NCBI GenBank assembly: GCA_030019365.1 | Contig: JASEFA010000005.1 | Location: 1 to 64,000, forward strand | DNA: 64,000 bases | Direction of reading: 5' to 3' | From: Bacillota bacterium | GTDB taxonomy: Bacteria; Bacillota; Sulfobacillia; JACIYH01 | Part shown: one piece after another, positions 49,025 to 57,506 of the stretch | Numbering within the stretch: the stretch's first letter is position 1 | Layout of the letters: each line of letters opens with the position of its first letter | The notes under the pieces: model-generated | What the model was told of the DNA's origin: nothing | The model's input: only the letters and a program-made list of their open reading frames with translations | The model's database searches: none | Position numbers and translations under genes: made by a program

Positions 49025-50875
49025 ATGAGCGGCTGGCACGGGCGCTATCTGGAGGTGGACCTCGGCGGGGGCCGGGTGCAAGCGCGTGCCTGGCCGGAAA
49101 CCTGGGGCGAGCACTTCGGGGGAGGCAGCGGCCTGGGGGCCTGGCTCGTCTGGAGCGAACTGGGAGCGGCCCTGCCGCATCAGGATCCCCTGGATGCCAG
49201 TTCGCCCCTGGTGTTCTTCACCGGTCCCCTCACCGGTAGCGGCCTGCCCGGCACGGCCCGGTCGGTGGTGTGTGCCCTTTCGCCGCTCACGGGCATCTGG
49301 GGGGAGGCCAACGCGGGCGGCAACTTCGGCCCCGTCCTCAAGGCCGCGGGCTGGGACGGCATCCTCATCAGAGGGCGGGCGGCCCGGCCCTGCTGGATAG
49401 AGGTGGGGGACGGCGGTGCCGTGATGCACCCAGCCGATGATCTGTGGGGTCGGGACACGTACGAGACCACGGCCGTCGTGCTCGACCGGGCCCTGCGGGG
49501 AGCACTGGCGGCGGTGGCGTGTATCGGGCCGGCCGGCGAGCGGCGGGCTCCCCTGGCCGCAATCATCCACAACCGGGGCCACGCCTTCGGCCGCACGGGC
49601 ATGGGGGCGGTCATGGGGAGCAAGAACCTGAAGGCCATCGCCGTGGGGGGCAGGACGCTTCCGCCGGCGGCCAGCCCCGCCTTGCTGCGGGAAGTCCGTG
49701 CCCGCATGCTGGGTAAGATCAGGGAACACATCGTCACCCAGTCCCTCTCCTTTGCCGGAACCGCCAGTTCCATTGATCTCTCCAGCCTGAGCGGTGACCT
49801 CCCCGTGCGCAACTGGACCCGCCCCGGCTGGGAGGGAGCGGAGGCCATAAACGCCACCAGCTACGAGTCCATCCTGGTGGGAAGGGAAAGCTGCTTCGCC
49901 TGCCCCGTGGGATGCAAGCGCCGGGTGCGTACGGAGCGGGCGGAGGGGCCGGGGCCGGAGTACGAAACCCTGGCCGCTCTGGGAAGCCTGCTGGAGGTGG
50001 CCGACCTGGGGGCCATCGCCCATGCCAACGAGATCTGCAACCGGGCCGGCCTGGACACCATCAGCCTGGGTGGGACCATCGCCATGGCCACGGAGCTGGA
50101 CGAAGCCGGCCTTCTTCCCGCCGGGATGATGGGGAGCCTAAGGTTGCGCTGGGGGGATGCCGCCGCCATGGTGGAAGCGGTGCGACAGGCAGCGGCGGGT
50201 GAGGGCCTGGGGAGGTGGCTGGCGCAGGGTACGCGCCGGCTGGCGGCGGCGCTGCCCGACGACGAAGCTATCAGGGACGCGGCGGTGCACGTCAAGGGAC
50301 TGGAAGTGCCCATGCACGATCCCCGGGTCAACCACGGCATGGCCCTGGCCTATGCTACCTCGTACCGGGGGGCCTGCCACGTTTCCGAGCTCAACTACTT
50401 CCTGGAACAGGGGGCGGCCAGCATGCCGGTGCTGGTACCGGGGGAGCCCCTGCCGGGCCCGTCCGGCGAAGGCAAGGCCGCCCTGCTGGCGGCAGCCCAG
50501 GATTTCACGGGACTGGCGTGCAACTGCCTGCTGTTCTGCTACTTCGTCCTGGTGGCCCTGGACGAGACCGACGTCTGCCAGGCCGTTGAGGCGGTCACCG
50601 GGCGTCCCGCCACGGTGGCGGGGCTGCGGGAGACCGGGGAGCGGGTATGGATGCTGAAGAGGCTCATCAACACCGCCCGCGGAGTCACCCGCAGGGACGA
50701 CCTGCTGCCCGCCCGGCTGCTGAGAGCCTTCGACGAGGGGCCGGTGGCGGGGTCGTCTCCCGAACCGGAATCCATGCTGATCGAGTTCTACCGGCTACGG
50801 GGCCTGGACGAAGAGGGCCGGCCCCGGGCGGAGACGCTGGCCCGCCTGGGTCTGCCGATGGCGGGCGCGAGGTGA
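49025..50875 (+). CDS. Tungsten aldehyde ferredoxin oxidoreductase (first)
   Basis: 616 residues, usual AOR length. N-terminal domain: FFTGPLTGSGLPGTARSVVC and GEANAGGNFGPVLKAAGWDG bind the tungstopterin. HAFGRTGMGAVMGSKNLKAI is the most conserved AOR motif. Cys290, Cys293 and Cys297 (SCFACPVGC) plus Cys499 or Cys501 (ACNCLLF) bind the [4Fe-4S] cluster. It oxidises aldehydes to acids with ferredoxin, or reduces acids when ferredoxin is strongly reduced. GGAGGTGA ribosome site. With the upstream alcohol dehydrogenase it could connect acids, aldehydes and alcohols. Confidence 0.92.
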   Translation: MSGWHGRYLEVDLGGGRVQARAWPETWGEHFGGGSGLGAWLVWSELGAALPHQDPLDASSPLVFFTGPLTGSGLPGTARSVVCALSPLTGIWGEANAGGNFGPVLKAAGWDGILIRGRAARPCWIEVGDGGAVMHPADDLWGRDTYETTAVVLDRALRGALAAVACIGPAGERRAPLAAIIHNRGHAFGRTGMGAVMGSKNLKAIAVGGRTLPPAASPALLREVRARMLGKIREHIVTQSLSFAGTASSIDLSSLSGDLPVRNWTRPGWEGAEAINATSYESILVGRESCFACPVGCKRRVRTERAEGPGPEYETLAALGSLLEVADLGAIAHANEICNRAGLDTISLGGTIAMATELDEAGLLPAGMMGSLRLRWGDAAAMVEAVRQAAAGEGLGRWLAQGTRRLAAALPDDEAIRDAAVHVKGLEVPMHDPRVNHGMALAYATSYRGACHVSELNYFLEQGAASMPVLVPGEPLPGPSGEGKAALLAAAQDFTGLACNCLLFCYFVLVALDETDVCQAVEAVTGRPATVAGLRETGERVWMLKRLINTARGVTRRDDLLPARLLRAFDEGPVAGSSPEPESMLIEFYRLRGLDEEGRPRAETLARLGLPMAGAR

Positions 50876-50902
50876 GGTGCTGCCTCTTCGGCGTGCCGGG
50901 CG

Positions 50903-50932
50903 CCGGACCCCTGGGCGCACGCAGGGGCCCGG
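50903..50932. terminator. Hairpin between convergent genes
   Basis: CCGGACCCCTG (50903-50913) and CAGGGGCCCGG (50922-50932) form an 11-bp stem with one mismatch and an 8-nt loop, in the 103 bp between the convergent AOR and dehydrogenase stops. It could stop transcripts from both sides, although no T tract is present on either strand. Confidence 0.45.
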
Positions 50933-50978
50933 CCGGCAAAGTGCTGGTCCGGCCTTAGCACGGCGCAAGGGCGTCGGC

Positions 50979-52076
50979 TCAGAAGGGGAACGGCCAGGAG
51001 ACACCCAGTTCGCGACAGTTGGTCCTGATCTCCTCCAGGACGGCGGCGTTGACCGGGATCCCTTCCCGGGCTCTTTCCTCTTCGGCTTCGAATTCCTTCT
51101 CCCCGGCCAGAAAGATGCGATCCTGGCCTTCTTCTTTGGGGGAGCTTTTCAGCTCGCGGATGAACTCATCCAGGCGGGCCTTGAACTCTGTGGGGGGCAT
51201 GACGGCGGCTATCTTGATGGCGGCGAAGAAGTGGCCCACGTTGGACGGCCGTCCCTGGGGGTCGCCGGGCGGATAGACGTGGGTGAGGAAGCCGGCACCG
51301 GCGAGCACACCGCAGAAGATGTCCACCGCGGCGGACAGGCCGTATCCCTTGTAACCCGAGGTTTCCGCCGGGCCACCCAGCGGGAACAGACCACCGCCGC
51401 GCAGGATGCGGTCGGGGTTGTCGGTTGCCTTTCCGGTTTCGTCGGCTCCCCAGTGGGGAGGCACCTTTTCCTTGCGACGGTCGAACACTTCGATGCGGCC
51501 GATGGGTACCACACTCGTGGCCATGTCCAGCACGAATGGCCGCTCCGTGCCGGCGGGGGCGGCCACGCTGATGGCGTTGGTGCCGATGATCCGCTTACGC
51601 CCGTATGTGGGGATCACCAGGGGCTGGGTGTTGGTGAGGGAGATACCGATCATGTCGCGGGGCAGGGCCATCATGGCGTAGTAGCCGGCGATGCCGTAGT
51701 GGTTGCTGTTGCGCACCAGGACAGCCGCCATGCCCGCTTCCTCCGCCATCTCCAGGCACATACTCATGCCCCGCACTCCCGCCACCTGGCCCATGCCGTT
51801 GTTGGCGTCCAGCACCGCCAGCCCGGGGGTACGTTGTACCACGGTCACTTCGGTGCGGGGGTTGATACGTCCCACCCGCAACCGGTTCAGGTAATACGTG
51901 TTGATCCTCTGCACCCCGTGGGACTCGATCCCCCGCAGGTCGGCCCTGACCAGGACGTCGGCTATGGTTTCGGCCTGATTCGGCGGGACATCCACCCGCT
52001 CCAGGATGCGTGCCACGACGTCCTTCATTGCCCGGGCGTCGACCCTTACGTAGACGGGCTGGCTCGCTTGCGCCAC
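50979..52076 (-). CDS. Malate/L-lactate/ureidoglycolate dehydrogenase family (LDH2-type)
   Basis: 365 residues from a GTG at 52076 (GGGAGGG upstream). RADLRGIESHGVQRI is the family start with the catalytic His; VLVRNSNHYGIAGYYAMMAL, ISLTNTQPLVIPTYGRKRI and GTNAISVAAPAG bind NAD and substrate; ETSGYKGYGLSAAVDIFCG is diagnostic. Members oxidise L-2-hydroxyacids (malate, lactate, ureidoglycolate) with NAD(P). The carbamate kinase at the left edge and the PucR regulators would fit ureide metabolism, but no allantoin genes are present, so the substrate remains open. Confidence 0.9.
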   Translation of the reverse strand: MAQASQPVYVRVDARAMKDVVARILERVDVPPNQAETIADVLVRADLRGIESHGVQRINTYYLNRLRVGRINPRTEVTVVQRTPGLAVLDANNGMGQVAGVRGMSMCLEMAEEAGMAAVLVRNSNHYGIAGYYAMMALPRDMIGISLTNTQPLVIPTYGRKRIIGTNAISVAAPAGTERPFVLDMATSVVPIGRIEVFDRRKEKVPPHWGADETGKATDNPDRILRGGGLFPLGGPAETSGYKGYGLSAAVDIFCGVLAGAGFLTHVYPPGDPQGRPSNVGHFFAAIKIAAVMPPTEFKARLDEFIRELKSSPKEEGQDRIFLAGEKEFEAEEERAREGIPVNAAVLEEIRTNCRELGVSWPFPF

Positions 52077-52208
52077 CGGCTTTCCCTCCCTTGGACGGTT
52101 TGCTCCTGATTTTCGACACGGCCCGCTTTTCTCCTACCGGAACTCTGGCGGAAACAGCAGGGACCTCCCGGGCGTCAGTAATGGGTGGGAGCGCATGGAG
52201 GCAGGCCG

Positions 52209-54689
52209 ATGGGACGTTGGACAGGCTCGGGGCAGGGCAGGTGGACACCCCTGCTGGCGGTCTTGTTTTTGATGGTGCTGGTGGCGGGCATCGCTCACAT
52301 TCCGCGGGGCGCGCCCGTCCTGGCGGCGACCGTGGACTTTCCCCTTGAGGGCCTCATCGCTCTGGTGGCCGGTGATGTCTGCAACCTGAGGGCAGGACCC
52401 GGTACTTCGCACCGGGTGACGGGCCGGGTCACGCGGGGAGACCGGCTGACCGTACTGGGTGCCCGCGCGGGCTGGGTCAACGTGCAGCACGACGATGGAC
52501 CGGCCGCCTGGATCGCGGGGTGGCTGGTGGAGATAGACCTCACCCCGCGCCGGGCGGTGGCCGTCGTGGAACGCGCCAATGTGAACATGCGGTCGGGGCC
52601 GGGACTGGATCACCCGGTGGTGGGCAGAACCGACCGGGGGAACCGTTATCCCGCCCGGCTGCTGCGGGGTGAGTGGGTCCAGGTGGTGGCCGGAGAGGGG
52701 ACGGCCTGGATCTGGCTCCCCCTGGTTTCCCTGCACGCCGGGCCACCCACCGGCGCGCCATCGACGGGCGCACCACCTGCCGGCGGGCCGACCGCCGGCG
52801 CACCAGGCACAGGCGCACCACCCGGGGCCGGGGTGGCGCCGGGGGCGGAGCCGGCCGGGGGGCCGGCGGGATCGGCCGTGCCGGTGCCGGGAGGATCTCC
52901 GGGCCTGTCGCCGGGCTTCCCGGCCGGGATGCTGGTCTATCCCGCGGGCACGAAGACCATCGTACGGCGCAGCGCCGTCCCCGATGCGGAGCCAGTGGGC
53001 ACGATCACGGTGGGCAATCCGGGCCGCTACCTGGGCACCCGCGAGGGGTGGGTGCGCCTGGAGACGGGCGATGGGGCGCGGGGCTGGGTTCCGGGTGGCG
53101 AGGTGCGCATGGAATGGCCGCACGACCGGCGCATCTACTCCCGGGTGGGGCCGGCGCTATGGGAGATGGGCAGCTACCGCACCGCCACCGTGACCGCACG
53201 TAACGTCAACTTCCGGGCCGGCCCGGGGCTGGGCTACCGGGTGCTCACGCGGCTGGGTCGGGGGGACACGCTGAGGGTGGTGGGTACCTCGGGTGCCTGG
53301 ATCCAGGGGGTTTCGCCCCGAGGGACGGTGGGCTGGGTGGCGGCGTGGCTCACGGGTGGGGTGAGGGCGCCCCGCGACGCCTTCCGGATCTCGGTGGAGG
53401 GAGACGAGAGAAGCCGCCTCCTCAGCATATCGGGCGGGTTTTCTTCCGCCACCGTTCTGCCCCTGGAGGGAGGAAACTGCCTGGCCGTGCGCACTTCCTC
53501 TCCCCTGGCGGCCCGAGGTGCCCTGGGCGTGGGCACCTACGAGTTCGACTACATCTCCGTGGCCGGGAGCGAGGTGAGGGTTTTTCTCCGCGAACAGGCC
53601 AGCTACCGGGTGCTGGGTAACGAGCGCGGGCGCCTGGTGCTGGAGTTCCGGCCGGTGGTATCGGCAGTGTCGCTCGAGGCAGGGGACAACGGTGAGGTGC
53701 TGACCATCCGTACCGTGGGGTACGCGCGGCCGCAGGCGACGAGAAACGGTGAGCGGGTGGAGGTGTTCCTGCCCGGTGCCGGCCCCGATCCCGCGCTGGC
53801 CGCCCCCCGCGCGGGGGGTGCTGCGGGCGGCGTTCAGGGCGACGGCGTCGGAGGTGCCGCCGGCGGCGGCCCGGGCTCCGGTACGGGCAGTGTCCCCGGG
53901 GCTGTCCCGCGTCCTGGATTGGTCACGGGGGTGGACCTGCGCACGGGGGCCGAAGGGGTGACCCTGAGCGCGAGCACCCTGCCGGGGGTGACCTTCCGGG
54001 TGGAGAAGGGCGCCAACGCCATCCGCGTTCGCTTCTCCCCGCCCGGCCTGCGGGGCAAGACGGTGGTGATCGATCCCGGTCACGGAGGAGAAGACACGGG
54101 GGCGCGCGGGCCTACCGGTTTGCTGGAGAAGCATGTTAACTGGGAGATGTGCTGGCGGCTTGCCCAGTCGCTCCAGAGCCGGGGGGCGAAGGTTATTCTC
54201 ACCCGGTACGGGGACAGCTCCGCGCAGCCGCCCGCCGACTGGACGGGGGAAGGGGACGATTACGAAGGGGAGCTGTCCTGGCGGGCGGCGTGGTCCCGGG
54301 GAGCGGACCTGTTCGTATCCGTGCACAACGACTACTACCCCGCCCGGTCGGTGCAGGGGACCACTACCTATGTGACGCCGGGCACCCTCAACGGGGCGGA
54401 GTCGAGGCGGCTGGCCGGGCTTGTGCAGGAAGAGGTGGTGGGTGCTCTCGGCACCCTCAGCCGCGGTGTGCAGGAGGCTGAATACTACGTGACCAGGAAG
54501 GCCCGCTGCCCCGCCGTCCTGGTGGAGTTGATGTACGTGTCCAACCCCAGGGAGGAATCATTCCTGCGGCAGGAAGCCACCCAGTGGCGGGCAGCTCACG
54601 CCATCCTGAGAGCCCTGGAGCGGTATTGTGGCGCGCCGACCGCCCAAGCGCCGCCGCAACCGGAGGGACCCCCGGTACCCCGTCCGTGA
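52209..54689 (+). CDS. Secreted N-acetylmuramoyl-L-alanine amidase with SH3b repeats
   Basis: 826 residues from the ATG at 52209 (ATGGAGG upstream). Signal/anchor: PLLAVLFLMVLVAGIAHI. Four SH3b-like wall-binding units: about 52-108 (CNLRAGPGTSHRV), 115-175 (VNMRSGPGLDHPV), a diverged third about 245-305 (TIVRRSAVPDAEPV), and a fourth about 330-390 (VNFRAGPGLGYRV). A Gly/Ala/Pro linker separates the second and third. Then AMIN-like sheets (about 390-560), a second Gly-rich linker, and the Amidase_3 domain (about 610-800): zinc ligands in VIDPGHGGEDTGA, LLEKHVN and FVSVHNDYY, catalytic Glu in VLVELMYVSN. It cleaves peptidoglycan between muramic acid and the stem peptide, releasing peptides that the importers could recover (inference). 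Confidence 0.9.
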   Translation: MGRWTGSGQGRWTPLLAVLFLMVLVAGIAHIPRGAPVLAATVDFPLEGLIALVAGDVCNLRAGPGTSHRVTGRVTRGDRLTVLGARAGWVNVQHDDGPAAWIAGWLVEIDLTPRRAVAVVERANVNMRSGPGLDHPVVGRTDRGNRYPARLLRGEWVQVVAGEGTAWIWLPLVSLHAGPPTGAPSTGAPPAGGPTAGAPGTGAPPGAGVAPGAEPAGGPAGSAVPVPGGSPGLSPGFPAGMLVYPAGTKTIVRRSAVPDAEPVGTITVGNPGRYLGTREGWVRLETGDGARGWVPGGEVRMEWPHDRRIYSRVGPALWEMGSYRTATVTARNVNFRAGPGLGYRVLTRLGRGDTLRVVGTSGAWIQGVSPRGTVGWVAAWLTGGVRAPRDAFRISVEGDERSRLLSISGGFSSATVLPLEGGNCLAVRTSSPLAARGALGVGTYEFDYISVAGSEVRVFLREQASYRVLGNERGRLVLEFRPVVSAVSLEAGDNGEVLTIRTVGYARPQATRNGERVEVFLPGAGPDPALAAPRAGGAAGGVQGDGVGGAAGGGPGSGTGSVPGAVPRPGLVTGVDLRTGAEGVTLSASTLPGVTFRVEKGANAIRVRFSPPGLRGKTVVIDPGHGGEDTGARGPTGLLEKHVNWEMCWRLAQSLQSRGAKVILTRYGDSSAQPPADWTGEGDDYEGELSWRAAWSRGADLFVSVHNDYYPARSVQGTTTYVTPGTLNGAESRRLAGLVQEEVVGALGTLSRGVQEAEYYVTRKARCPAVLVELMYVSNPREESFLRQEATQWRAAHAILRALERYCGAPTAQAPPQPEGPPVPRP

Positions 54690-54713
54690 CGCGGGTGGAC
54701 TTGCGGGTAGCGG

Positions 54714-55010
54714 CTAGTGGCGGGTGGCGCGTAGGGCCAGACGGGTGAGCCCCCACACGACGAAGAAGGTTACCGCCACCCCCAGGAGGCCGGCCAGGGC
54801 GGTGGCCGCGCTGCCCGGCACGCCGGGGAGGATGTAGTCCGGGATGGGTGCCCGGAGGAGGGTGATGGCCCGGGCGATGAAACCGTGGTCCTCGGCTACC
54901 CGTTCCAGGCCGTCCGGCCAGGAGGAGGCAACGGGTGCGAGCAGCAGCGCCACCAGGCCGGCGGCCGCCAGCATCCACCAGTGAACTCTGCTGTGGCGTC
55001 GTTCCCTCAT
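54714..55010 (-). CDS. PDGLE-domain protein (CbiN-like small subunit of a Co/Ni transporter)
   Basis: 98 residues with two membrane helices (WWMLAAAGLVALLLAPVASS and TALAGLLGVAVTFFVVWGL) flanking the WPDGLERVAED motif that names the PDGLE family. In cobalt/nickel ECF systems such a protein replaces CbiN and helps CbiM load metal. It is the last gene of the minus-strand operon cbiQO-cbiM-this gene, 69 bp after cbiM. Confidence 0.85.
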   Translation of the reverse strand: MRERRHSRVHWWMLAAAGLVALLLAPVASSWPDGLERVAEDHGFIARAITLLRAPIPDYILPGVPGSAATALAGLLGVAVTFFVVWGLTRLALRATRH

Positions 55011-55079
55011 GGGATATCCCCCGCTTTCTTCACAGTAGGGCGTTCGCGTCAGCTTTCCCCCTGGTGACCGACCCGTCCC

Positions 55080-55730
55080 TCAGGCTGGCAGCTTAGCCGG
55101 CTGGGGTGGCACTGCACCCAGGAGGCCGGGGCGCACGCGGGCCAGGTAGGCGAGGACGGCGGTGGTGATGATACCCTCGCCCAGCCCGATCAGGGCGTGC
55201 CACGATGCCATGGCGGGGAGAGCCACCCGCAGGGGGATGGCGCCCGCGAGGGCGAGCTCCAGGGCGGCGGCTACCGCCGCCAGCACAACCGACACCCAGC
55301 TGGCCAGGAAGGCGGGCACGGGGCGAAAGCCGGCCGTGCGCCGAGCAAGCAGACGGTAGGTCAGATATCCCGCCAGGGTGCCCAGCACGGCCATGTTGAG
55401 GACGTTGGCCCCCAGGGCGGTGATGCCGCCGTCTCCGAATACCAGGGCCTGGATGATGAGCACTGCCGTGAGACTCAGGCACGCTGCCCAGGGTCCGAAC
55501 AGGATGGCGAGCAGGGTTCCTCCCAGCAGGTGTCCGGAGGTGCCTCCGGCGATGGGGAAGTTAACCATCTGAGCGGCAAACACGAAGGCCGACATGGCGG
55601 CGAGCACGGAGATGCGACCTTCGTCCAGTTCGCGGTTGAGGCGGGAGGTAGCATATCCCACCGCCCCTGCACCCATCACCGCCGTGCCCGCCAGGGTCCG
55701 GGGGTCCAGAAATCCGTCCGGAATGTGCAT
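55080..55730 (-). CDS. cbiM: CbiM/NikM, Co/Ni-specific S component
   Basis: 216 residues. The N-terminus MHIPDGFLDPRT is the defining CbiM/NikM motif; Met1 and His2 coordinate the metal. NFPIAGGTSGHLLGGTLLAI carries a second metal-binding His. GDGGITALGANVLNMAVLG completes the signature. About six helices. The start codon lies 55 bp inside the 3' end of the fused cbiQ-cbiO gene. No cobalamin-box or other metal-specific signal was seen, so cobalt versus nickel is not decided; AOR and cobamide metabolism do not discriminate. Confidence 0.92.
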   Translation of the reverse strand: MHIPDGFLDPRTLAGTAVMGAGAVGYATSRLNRELDEGRISVLAAMSAFVFAAQMVNFPIAGGTSGHLLGGTLLAILFGPWAACLSLTAVLIIQALVFGDGGITALGANVLNMAVLGTLAGYLTYRLLARRTAGFRPVPAFLASWVSVVLAAVAAALELALAGAIPLRVALPAMASWHALIGLGEGIITTAVLAYLARVRPGLLGAVPPQPAKLPA

Positions 55731-57226
55731 GACTTCGCCTCCTCGTCCAGGAAGTCGCGGGGATCGCGTCCGGGTGGTGTCAGCATAGCTGCCCAGGGCA
55801 CGCGCAGCCGGGCCCGCTCCACCAGTTGCCCGTTGGCCAGCAGGCCGGGCGTGCCCGAGGCCAGAACCTCACCTCCCTCCAGGAGCAGCATGTGGTCGGC
55901 CCAGGCCGCGGCCAGATCCACGTCGTGGGTGGCCAGGATGATGGTCTTGCCGCCCTGGCGCAACGTTTCCAGGATGGCCAACAGCTCGGACTGGGTGGCC
56001 GGATCCAGGAAGGCGGTGGGCTCGTCCAGCACCAGGATGGCCGGGTCCATGGCCAGCACTCCCGCCAGGGCGACCCGCCGCTTCTGCCCGTACGACAGAT
56101 CGGCGACCGGACGGTCGGCCAGGTGGTTTATCTCCAGCTGCTCCAGGGCACAGCTCACCGCCTCCTCCACCCGGGCGGAGGGCCAGCCCAGCTGCAGGGG
56201 GCCGAAGGCCACGTCCTCGCGCACGGTGGGGGCGATGACCTGGTCGTCCGGGTCCTGGAACACGAAGCCCACCCGGGTGCGAGCCCAGGGCAGCGCCGCC
56301 CTATCCAGGCGATGTCCCAGTATGTGCACCTCCCCCCGGCCGGGGGAGAGCAGGCCATTGAGGTGAAAGAGCAGGGTGGACTTGCCGGCTCCGTTGGGAC
56401 CCAGCAGGGCCACCCGGCTGCCGCGCGGCACCGTGAAGGATATGCCCTTGAGCACGGGCGGGCCTCCCGGGTAAGAGAACCACAGGTCGCGCACCACGAC
56501 GGCAGCGTCGTCCGTCCCCTCCGCCACGGCCCCCGCCACGGCAGCGTCGCCCGTCGCTGCCACGGCCGTCACGGGCGCAGCTGCGCTCACGGACCGGTAG
56601 CCGCGGGCGACCATGGCCTGGTGGATGCGCTCGCCGCGGTCCAGGGTGCGGAGCAGGGATGCGCCCAGCAGGCGACCCAGGATGGCTGCCGAGCCGGAGT
56701 GCAGGACGGTGCGGGCGCGGAATCCCCGGCACGCCAGAGCGCGCTGCATGCGCAGGATCTCCCGGTGCACGAGATCGCCGTAGCGGACGATGCCACCGAT
56801 GAGGCGGGTGAGGATGGGAGGAAGACCCAGGTGGCGGAGGGCACGCAGGAGACCGGGCCACCCGGCGGTGCTGACCAGAAGCGCCACCGCCAGGAGCGCC
56901 GAGAACATGCGCAGGGAAAGGAGCAGGCCCCGCTCCAGTCCGGGCAGGGAGAGGCTCAGGCCCGGCCAGGCGCTCCCCAGAGGCGATACGGTGGGCGGGG
57001 ATCCGGTCAGCCCCAGGACCGCCACAGTGGTAACGGCAAGGAAGAGAGGATATGCCAGGAGCCTGGCCAGGTTCCGCCAGGAAACGCCCCGCCAGCGGCA
57101 CACGGCCAGCAGAACCAGCACCGCGCCCGCCAGGACCGGAATCCTGTTCAGGTTGACCAGGACAACTATGCCCGCCAGAAACCCTGCTGCCAGAATCCTC
57201 CTCTGCGTCACATGCGTCACTGCCAC
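55676..57226 (-). CDS. CbiQ-CbiO fusion: T component joined to ATPase of the Co/Ni ECF importer
   Basis: About 516 residues. Residues 1-190 are CbiQ/EcfT-like: hydrophobic helices, then ALACRGFRARTVLHSG and QAMVARGYRSV coupling motifs. An Ala-rich linker (about 195-215) leads to CbiO: VVVRDLWFSYPGGPPVLKGI, Walker A GPNGAGKST, LSYGQKRRVALAGVLAMD, Walker B LVLDEPTAFLD, ATHDVDL. Normally these are two proteins. Start is uncertain: GTG codons at 57226, 57220 and 57211 are candidates and none has a strong ribosome site. The promoter appears to overlap an inverted repeat at 57248-57274. Confidence 0.88.
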   Translation of the reverse strand: MAVTHVTQRRILAAGFLAGIVVLVNLNRIPVLAGAVLVLLAVCRWRGVSWRNLARLLAYPLFLAVTTVAVLGLTGSPPTVSPLGSAWPGLSLSLPGLERGLLLSLRMFSALLAVALLVSTAGWPGLLRALRHLGLPPILTRLIGGIVRYGDLVHREILRMQRALACRGFRARTVLHSGSAAILGRLLGASLLRTLDRGERIHQAMVARGYRSVSAAAPVTAVAATGDAAVAGAVAEGTDDAAVVVRDLWFSYPGGPPVLKGISFTVPRGSRVALLGPNGAGKSTLLFHLNGLLSPGRGEVHILGHRLDRAALPWARTRVGFVFQDPDDQVIAPTVREDVAFGPLQLGWPSARVEEAVSCALEQLEINHLADRPVADLSYGQKRRVALAGVLAMDPAILVLDEPTAFLDPATQSELLAILETLRQGGKTIILATHDVDLAAAWADHMLLLEGGEVLASGTPGLLANGQLVERARLRVPWAAMLTPPGRDPRDFLDEEAKSCTFRTDFWTPGPWRARR

Positions 57227-57247
57227 GCACAGATCACCGCTCACATT

Positions 57248-57274
57248 GTAGCACGAAAGTCCGCTGCGTGCTAC
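57248..57274 (-). promoter_or_regulatory. Inverted repeat over the promoter of the cbi operon
   Basis: GTAGCACG (57248-57255) and CGTGCTAC (57267-57274) are perfect 8-bp arms with an 11-bp spacer. On the minus strand one arm overlaps TGCTACAAT (57253-57245), an extended -10 box for the cbiQO gene. A metal- or cobamide-sensing repressor bound here would block transcription. The motif does not match the NikR consensus I know. Confidence 0.55.
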
Positions 57275-57391
57275 CCCCGCCGCGGAATGTCGAAGGTGAT
57301 CGCGTCGATGTGGTGCGGGGAGGTCGCAACGTGATGTTACATGCGGGGGCGGAGGCGGCGCATCCGCATAATCGTCGACACCACGGTTGGC

Positions 57392-57431
57392 AGGGGGCTG
57401 GTCAAGGTTGAAGGATAAGACCAGGCCCCCT
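57392..57431 (+). other. Stem-loop in the leader of the subtilisin gene
   Basis: AGGGGGCTGGTC (57392-57403) pairs with GACCAGGCCCCCT (57419-57431) with a single bulged G and a 15-nt purine-rich loop. It lies 75 bp upstream of the protease start in the 280-bp gap between divergent genes. It may stabilise the mRNA or attenuate transcription; no T tract follows. Confidence 0.4.
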
Positions 57432-57506
57432 CGAAATACCAATTGACTGGCAGGAAAGAGGTGGGTGGGTACCTGCCGGCACGGGATGGGAAGGGAGGTT
57501 TGAACC

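Noticed and set aside
47822-50023. 733-codon minus-strand ORF opposite alcohol dehydrogenase, SCP2-like and AOR genes
   Set aside because: Same reason: the plus-strand genes carry full family motifs and the minus frame reads low-complexity sequence.
57227-57506. Cobalamin or nickel/cobalt riboswitch before the cbi operon
   Set aside because: No B12-box-like element is visible, and the likely -10 box is within about 20-40 bp of the start codons, leaving no room for a riboswitch.
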